A stretch of DNA of 64,000 nt from UBA935 sp031556725 (GTDB taxonomy: Bacteria; Bacillota; Clostridia; Lachnospirales; Lachnospiraceae), in contig JAVBSL010000025.1 of assembly GCA_031556725.1 (NCBI GenBank), positions 34,844 to 98,843 on the forward strand. Reading direction: 5' to 3'. Below the pieces are notes generated by a model. It was given only the letters and a program-made list of their open reading frames with translations. It did not search any database and was not told the origin of the DNA. The position numbers were made by a program, and so were the translations under genes. This document shows positions 59,858 through 64,000 of the stretch, one piece after another (the stretch's first letter is position 1; each line of letters starts with the position of its first letter).

Positions 59858-60884
59858 TTTTCATAATCTCCTTTAAATCTATAAATAATCCTGGTAGATC
59901 ATCGGTTTTATCCTTTTTATTTGTAAGATAATCAACAATGATATTTTTGATTTTCAAAATGAATTCGGCACCTTTTTTAAAAATAGCGGAAACTTCCAGA
60001 AACGCCTCATCTTCATATTCCTGTCCAAGTATTTCAAGAACACAGCTCATCTTATTAAAACCGCCGCCAAATACCACCGTGTCAGGCTCATCAATACCTT
60101 GCAAGGCATTGGGAAGTGTCGGCACATCGCCAAAAAACATCACCATATTGGTAAGTAACTTATCATAATCTGCCTTTGAAAGATCTTTTTTCCAATCCGG
60201 CATTTCTCTTACAAGCTTCTCGAAACCTCGGTAACCAATAAAATTAGTGGGTGGATTTAGAAACATCTCTCGTTTTTTAACAAGTGCTTCTTTGGCAATT
60301 TCATATTTACTTTTTTGACTTTGCATACGAATCGTACAAACCGTATTCGGCTTTGATAATCCGCTATAGCTGCAGTTCCAGGCAAGCTGCAGCTCCTCAT
60401 ACGAAAGCCTCTGTGTTTCCTTGCGCCCACAGTCATTCAGATAGATACATTGCGCTTCGTCATCATACCCAATCATTAAGACATAATGTAAAGGTATACT
60501 TTCTCCATGATACAACCCGGGATAATATGGCAAATAGCACATATCAATTGCACCAAGTACACAGGGATACTGGGCATCAATCTCTGATTTTGCTTTTTCC
60601 AAAGCTTTTTCAAAGGACGCATACTCATAATGCTTATACTCAAATCCGACAATTGGGGCAAGAAACTCATACATCTTTTTTGTACGTCCATCTCCCAATG
60701 CCACCATCCGCTTAATCTCGGCTTTGTTTGTTTTCATATAACAAAAAGAGCCAAAACTGGCCAGCGCAAAGAAAAAGCTGGGCGGAAGTTCCTGCCCTGT
60801 GTCACGAATATATAAATCTTCAATTCCGTTCCACATGCACTCATAATCATCTGAATGATGCACAATATTAATCAGTTTCTTCAT
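59826..60884 (-). CDS. BtrH/DUF4872-like protein
   Basis: 352 residues from the ATG behind AGGAGAGG; 19 codons of open frame precede it. N-terminal BtrH_N domain (~1-140; YECMWNGIEDLYI, LHYVLMIGYDDEAQCIYLND, quoted in part) resembles a cysteine-protease-like fold, with C, H and D residues placed accordingly, and a C-terminal DUF4872 domain (~200-350). BtrH of butirosin synthesis transfers an acyl group; most relatives have no assigned role. Translation is coupled to the hydrolase gene downstream. Confidence 0.85.
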   Translation of the reverse strand: MKKLINIVHHSDDYECMWNGIEDLYIRDTGQELPPSFFFALASFGSFCYMKTNKAEIKRMVALGDGRTKKMYEFLAPIVGFEYKHYEYASFEKALEKAKSEIDAQYPCVLGAIDMCYLPYYPGLYHGESIPLHYVLMIGYDDEAQCIYLNDCGRKETQRLSYEELQLAWNCSYSGLSKPNTVCTIRMQSQKSKYEIAKEALVKKREMFLNPPTNFIGYRGFEKLVREMPDWKKDLSKADYDKLLTNMVMFFGDVPTLPNALQGIDEPDTVVFGGGFNKMSCVLEILGQEYEDEAFLEVSAIFKKGAEFILKIKNIIVDYLTNKKDKTDDLPGLFIDLKEIMKNGFERITSFN

Positions 60885-60973
60885 TGTTTTCCTCTCCTGT
60901 CTCAAATTAATGATGGTTCTGAATACAGGATAAACCTTCATGTAACAGGAGAGTCAAGCAAAATATACATTGC

Positions 60974-62272
60974 TTACACGCAAAAAACCGCATACAACGG
61001 TACTGATTTAATATTATTTTCAAAACCAAAGTTTTTAGCTGAAATCCGAATAGCATATGCCGGTTTATACTTTTCAGTAAACATAGCAAGACTTTTTGAT
61101 TTTGTATGGGTACCTGTCTTTACTTCAACCGCAATTATTTTATCATTCTTCTGTAATACAAAATCCAATTCAGCCTTCCCCTCGGTTGTCCAGTAATGCA
61201 AACCATAATGCTTGGCAGCAAATACCTGTGCGACATAATTTTCCGAAAGGGCACCCAGAAAGCTATTATTAATCTCGCCGGCGGCTAGTATAGTTTGCTG
61301 TGAAATGCCACTCTTCATGGTCAGAAGTCCAACATCACTCATATACAACTTGAAGCTGGCCAGGTCGCTGTATACGGAAACCGGCTCCATACCATGTTCC
61401 ACCCTTGTACATTTCAGCACCACACCTGCAAAGTGTAACCAGTCAATAGCCGAACCGAAAATGGTGGCTGTTCCCCCCCGTTGTGCCAGTTTATACTGGA
61501 ATTTTTTGTTTTCTTTTGCTAACTGAACCGGGATGGAATTGTACGCTGCACGGATTTTCGCACTCTCAGCATTGGATGCGTATTTTGCCATATCTGCAAT
61601 ATAATCATTGATGATTTTATTCTGCACATCCGGTACTGTGAGTAAGCTGCCACTTTCTACATAAGTAAGAACTGCCCTTGGCATTCCTCCAATAATAAGA
61701 TAAAGCTTATATGCATAAAGCGCTTTTTCATGCAAAGCACCAGGTAATTCTTTATTATTTTCAAACGATCTCTTTATTTCCTCACACAATTCTTCTTCGT
61801 TTATTGCCCACAAAAACTCTTCAAAATCCAGTGGGAATAACGTCATAGAATCCACATTACCCACCGGAAAAGAGTATTGCTCCCGGTTAATCACCACGCC
61901 CAAAAGGCTTCCGGCACAGATAATATGATACTCCGGAGTTTTTTCATTAAAATATTTTAGAGAAGTTAATGCTCTTTCACATGTTTGAATTTCATCAAAA
62001 ATAATCAATGTATCCCCAGGGACAATATGCTCATTTACCTCTGTTTCCAAAAAGCGAACAATATGTTCCGGCTCGATATTTTCAGAAAAATAAGAACTGA
62101 CCATCTGGTTTGTTTCAAGGTTGACATAGGCCACATTTTTATAATATTTCTCTCCAAACTCACGCAGAATATGCGTTTTACCAACCTGCCTTGAACCATA
62201 AACCAGTAACGGCATCCGATTCTTTTTCTGATTTTTCCAATTGATTAATTTGTCAGTTATTTTTCTTTTCAT
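60974..62272 (-). CDS. AAA ATPase with DUF4143 domain (type GSRQVGKT)
   Basis: 432 residues from ATG behind GGGAGA; 23 codons of open frame precede it without a site. Walker A GSRQVGKTH (~28-36), Walker B LIIFDEIQ, sensor ICAGSLLG and C-terminal AELDFVLQKNDKIIAVEVKT with an intact D-x-n-E-x-K core. It aligns along its whole length with the ATPase at 46143 and is the fourth in the window. Function unknown. Confidence 0.87.
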   Translation of the reverse strand: MKRKITDKLINWKNQKKNRMPLLVYGSRQVGKTHILREFGEKYYKNVAYVNLETNQMVSSYFSENIEPEHIVRFLETEVNEHIVPGDTLIIFDEIQTCERALTSLKYFNEKTPEYHIICAGSLLGVVINREQYSFPVGNVDSMTLFPLDFEEFLWAINEEELCEEIKRSFENNKELPGALHEKALYAYKLYLIIGGMPRAVLTYVESGSLLTVPDVQNKIINDYIADMAKYASNAESAKIRAAYNSIPVQLAKENKKFQYKLAQRGGTATIFGSAIDWLHFAGVVLKCTRVEHGMEPVSVYSDLASFKLYMSDVGLLTMKSGISQQTILAAGEINNSFLGALSENYVAQVFAAKHYGLHYWTTEGKAELDFVLQKNDKIIAVEVKTGTHTKSKSLAMFTEKYKPAYAIRISAKNFGFENNIKSVPLYAVFCV

Positions 62273-62369
62273 AATAGCATTTCTCCCAAATAAGATAGCA
62301 CCATTATAACATTTTACGATTATTAAGTCCTGAAAAATCAAAATTACATGATTTTTCCGGACATAATAA

Positions 62370-63278
62370 TCATTTTAAAGATTTAATACGAACTGCTGAA
62401 GCCATTCCTCCATCACCATATGATGGATTTTGAATAAATTTTTTTGATGCTTCACTCAATTCCTTATTGTTTGCTATTGAATGGACAATTTCTTCCTCCC
62501 ATCCATTTAATCTTAAAATTGATATTGATTCAATGCCCAATAATGCCTCCATAATATGATTGCAATAGCTATTGATATGCTTTTCAATTATAAAACGCAT
62601 TAGTTCTAGCCGTTTATCCATACTTTTCACATTTGCCGAAACAGGATCTGTACGGTAATTAATCAATGGTTTTTTAATAATTCCAATATGTGCCTCGGGT
62701 ATGGTTTCTAACATACTTAAAAAGAAATCCCAGTCTTCAAAACCGGATCGCATGGTTTCATCATACCCATCACATTGCTCAAACGCTTCTCGTCGGAGAA
62801 TATGTGTTGCGGGACAGCAATTACGAGATAGAAATGATATTAGGTTTCCACCAGAAGGACAGATAATAGCATCTAAAACTCCAAAAGTATGCATCCAAGA
62901 TGAAGCTGCAACCATCAATGGGTTATCGCGAAGCAATCTGCTTACATTTTCTATATAAGCCGGTTCTAGTTTATCATCACCATCCAGCACTAAAACCATT
63001 GGAGCATTGACCTTTTTAATTCCGGTATTTCTTGCCGATGATACACCTCCATTTTTTTTGTAATGGATAGTTACCGGAATGGGAAGATTGGAATTACTTT
63101 CAATACTTTTCAAAACATTAATGGAACATTCATCCGTAGAACCATCATCTATAATTATGATTCTCTTTGGTAAAAATGTTTGATTACACAAAGATTGAAC
63201 CGCCTCCAAAATCATATCCCTTTGATTAAAACTCGTTATAACCGCTTCAACATCTGTATCAATGTTGTATTTAATCAT
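62370..63278 (-). CDS. Glycosyltransferase family 2
   Basis: 302 residues. GT-A fold with AVITSFNQRDMILEAVQSL, D-D-G-S-T-D near residue 44, the D-x-D equivalent LVLDGDDKLEP (~93) and a W-D acceptor motif GFEDWDFFL. It adds a sugar to an acceptor, probably for surface polysaccharide. It starts one base after the stop of the upstream membrane protein gene. Confidence 0.9.
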   Translation of the reverse strand: MIKYNIDTDVEAVITSFNQRDMILEAVQSLCNQTFLPKRIIIIDDGSTDECSINVLKSIESNSNLPIPVTIHYKKNGGVSSARNTGIKKVNAPMVLVLDGDDKLEPAYIENVSRLLRDNPLMVAASSWMHTFGVLDAIICPSGGNLISFLSRNCCPATHILRREAFEQCDGYDETMRSGFEDWDFFLSMLETIPEAHIGIIKKPLINYRTDPVSANVKSMDKRLELMRFIIEKHINSYCNHIMEALLGIESISILRLNGWEEEIVHSIANNKELSEASKKFIQNPSYGDGGMASAVRIKSLK

Positions 63279-63279
63279 C

Positions 63280-63933
63280 TCATAAGCCTCTCATCCACAT
63301 TTTATTTTCTTTCGTGTAACCCTTTCGGGCATTAGGAAATTTATTTGCAAACCATTCATAATCTCCCATAAAAACACTATGCTTTTTACCATCTGCAGTA
63401 TAAAAACAAATGGAATGAACCGGTGTCGAAAATTGCAGTCCGCCTGCCAAATCGCTTTTTTGGAAAATACCTACAACGGGATAAATCCAAACAATTTCAT
63501 AACTTTGATAGAGCCAGGGCACAAAAGCATGTCCCGGTTCTCGGCATATAAAGGATCCTTCTGCAAAATGTATAATTCCAATACGCATATCTGCATTGGG
63601 AAGAGAAGCATTGAATTTTCTTTGTTCTTTAAGTGATAAGGTTTCAAACTTCCGTTTAAATCGACCTGCCCAAATTTGAGCAGCAATCGGAAAAGCAAGC
63701 ATTAGACCAAGGCAAAATAGGATAATGAAATTCACTGGAAAAGGAAAAGCTTCTTCCCAACGAAAACTATTTATAAATTCTTCTATTGTTACTCCAAATG
63801 CATTGGCTATATAAAATAAAGCCATTATACTCACAAAGAAATATCCAGTTATTCCAATAAACGTAAGCGCATTGTTTCGGGGTGGATTTAATCCACCACC
63901 ATTTATCGTTATAATTGTTAACAGAAAATGCAA
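63280..63933 (-). CDS. Membrane protein of unknown function
   Basis: The open frame begins with TTG at 63933; no clear site is seen, and the real start may be inside. Two hydrophobic helices (~25-50 and ~65-90) precede a soluble beta-rich part (SLSLKEQRKFNASL, then HSICFYTADGKKHSVFMGDY). No family recognised. It lies directly before the glycosyltransferase gene with a 1-bp gap. Confidence 0.6.
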   Translation of the reverse strand: MHFLLTIITINGGGLNPPRNNALTFIGITGYFFVSIMALFYIANAFGVTIEEFINSFRWEEAFPFPVNFIILFCLGLMLAFPIAAQIWAGRFKRKFETLSLKEQRKFNASLPNADMRIGIIHFAEGSFICREPGHAFVPWLYQSYEIVWIYPVVGIFQKSDLAGGLQFSTPVHSICFYTADGKKHSVFMGDYEWFANKFPNARKGYTKENKMWMRGL

Positions 63934-63974
63934 GCATTTTACACCGCTACTTTGCTAGAATGCAAGCGTTTTAC
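63928..63974. promoter_or_regulatory. Direct repeats at the right edge
   Basis: ATGCAAGCATTTTAC (63928-63942) and ATGCAAGCGTTTTAC (63960-63974) are 32 bp apart, about three helical turns. They lie between the membrane protein gene and a plus-strand gene start at 63997. On the minus strand they give TTGCAT and TAAAAT at an 18-bp spacing, possibly a promoter. Confidence 0.45.
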
Positions 63975-63996
63975 TCTACCTTGGAGGTTAACGATT

Positions 63997-64000
63997 ATGA
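63997..64000 (+). CDS. Start of a plus-strand gene (cut by window edge)
   Basis: ATG at 63997-63999 seven bases behind TTGGAGG. Only four bases are in the window, so the product cannot be named. Confidence 0.5.

Overview
The window looks like chromosome of a low-to-mid GC, gut-type Clostridia, most likely Lachnospiraceae. I infer this from AGGAGG-type ribosome binding sites, YesM/YesN-regulated carbohydrate uptake, several DUF4143 ATPases, DUF2087 and DUF2207 proteins and a GH3/GH29/GH31 glycan locus. No phage, insertion sequence, CRISPR array or rRNA is visible. One tRNA-Pro(CGG) lies at 20841-20914.

Layout. 1-9.7 kb: a hybrid histidine kinase and response regulator, surrounded by lipoprotein and membrane-protein genes. 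Four promoters here share a dyad about 33 bp from an extended -10, which suggests a local two-component regulon. 9.9-12.4 kb: a TetR-controlled ABC exporter with two matching operators. 12.5-14.6 kb: hflK-hflC under a 5' leader that matches the yybP-ykoY manganese riboswitch, with an overlapping terminator. 14.6-19.7 kb: a three-gene operon of a MATE transporter fused to an RsbW-like ATPase domain, a GH3-type (auxin-conjugase-like) acyl-adenylating enzyme and a Cache/HAMP/SpoIIE phosphatase. 19.8-25.9 kb: housekeeping and cell-wall genes (DUF2087 regulator, tRNA, LysM protein, trmB-trxA, D-Ala-D-Ala carboxypeptidase, exonuclease).

25.9-44.2 kb is a glycan-use locus. It holds an ABC exporter, GH29 fucosidase, orphan solute-binding lipoprotein, YesN regulator, GH3 beta-glycosidase, YesL, solute-binding protein, two LplB/LplC-type permeases, YesM kinase and a YicI-like GH31 alpha-xylosidase. 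The enzymes together suggest fucosylated xyloglucan-type oligosaccharides. No import ATPase is encoded, so it is probably shared from elsewhere. 44.3-52.5 kb holds three DUF4143 AAA ATPases and a membrane-anchored, domain-swapped GH3 enzyme with a GtrA protein.

52.5-64 kb is accessory DNA with signs of decay. It has a ClbS-like protein, a plus-strand trio (Cys-rich unknown, toroid-fold protein, CPBP protease), a Cys-rich pentapeptide protein, a broken EFR1 ferredoxin facing a broken TetR gene, an FMN-binding protein, a GNAT enzyme, a truncated serine hydrolase overlapping a BtrH-like gene, a fourth DUF4143 ATPase, a glycosyltransferase and an unknown membrane protein. Four genes in the window are frameshifted or internally deleted. 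Some of these could be assembly errors, because two breaks fall at homopolymers.
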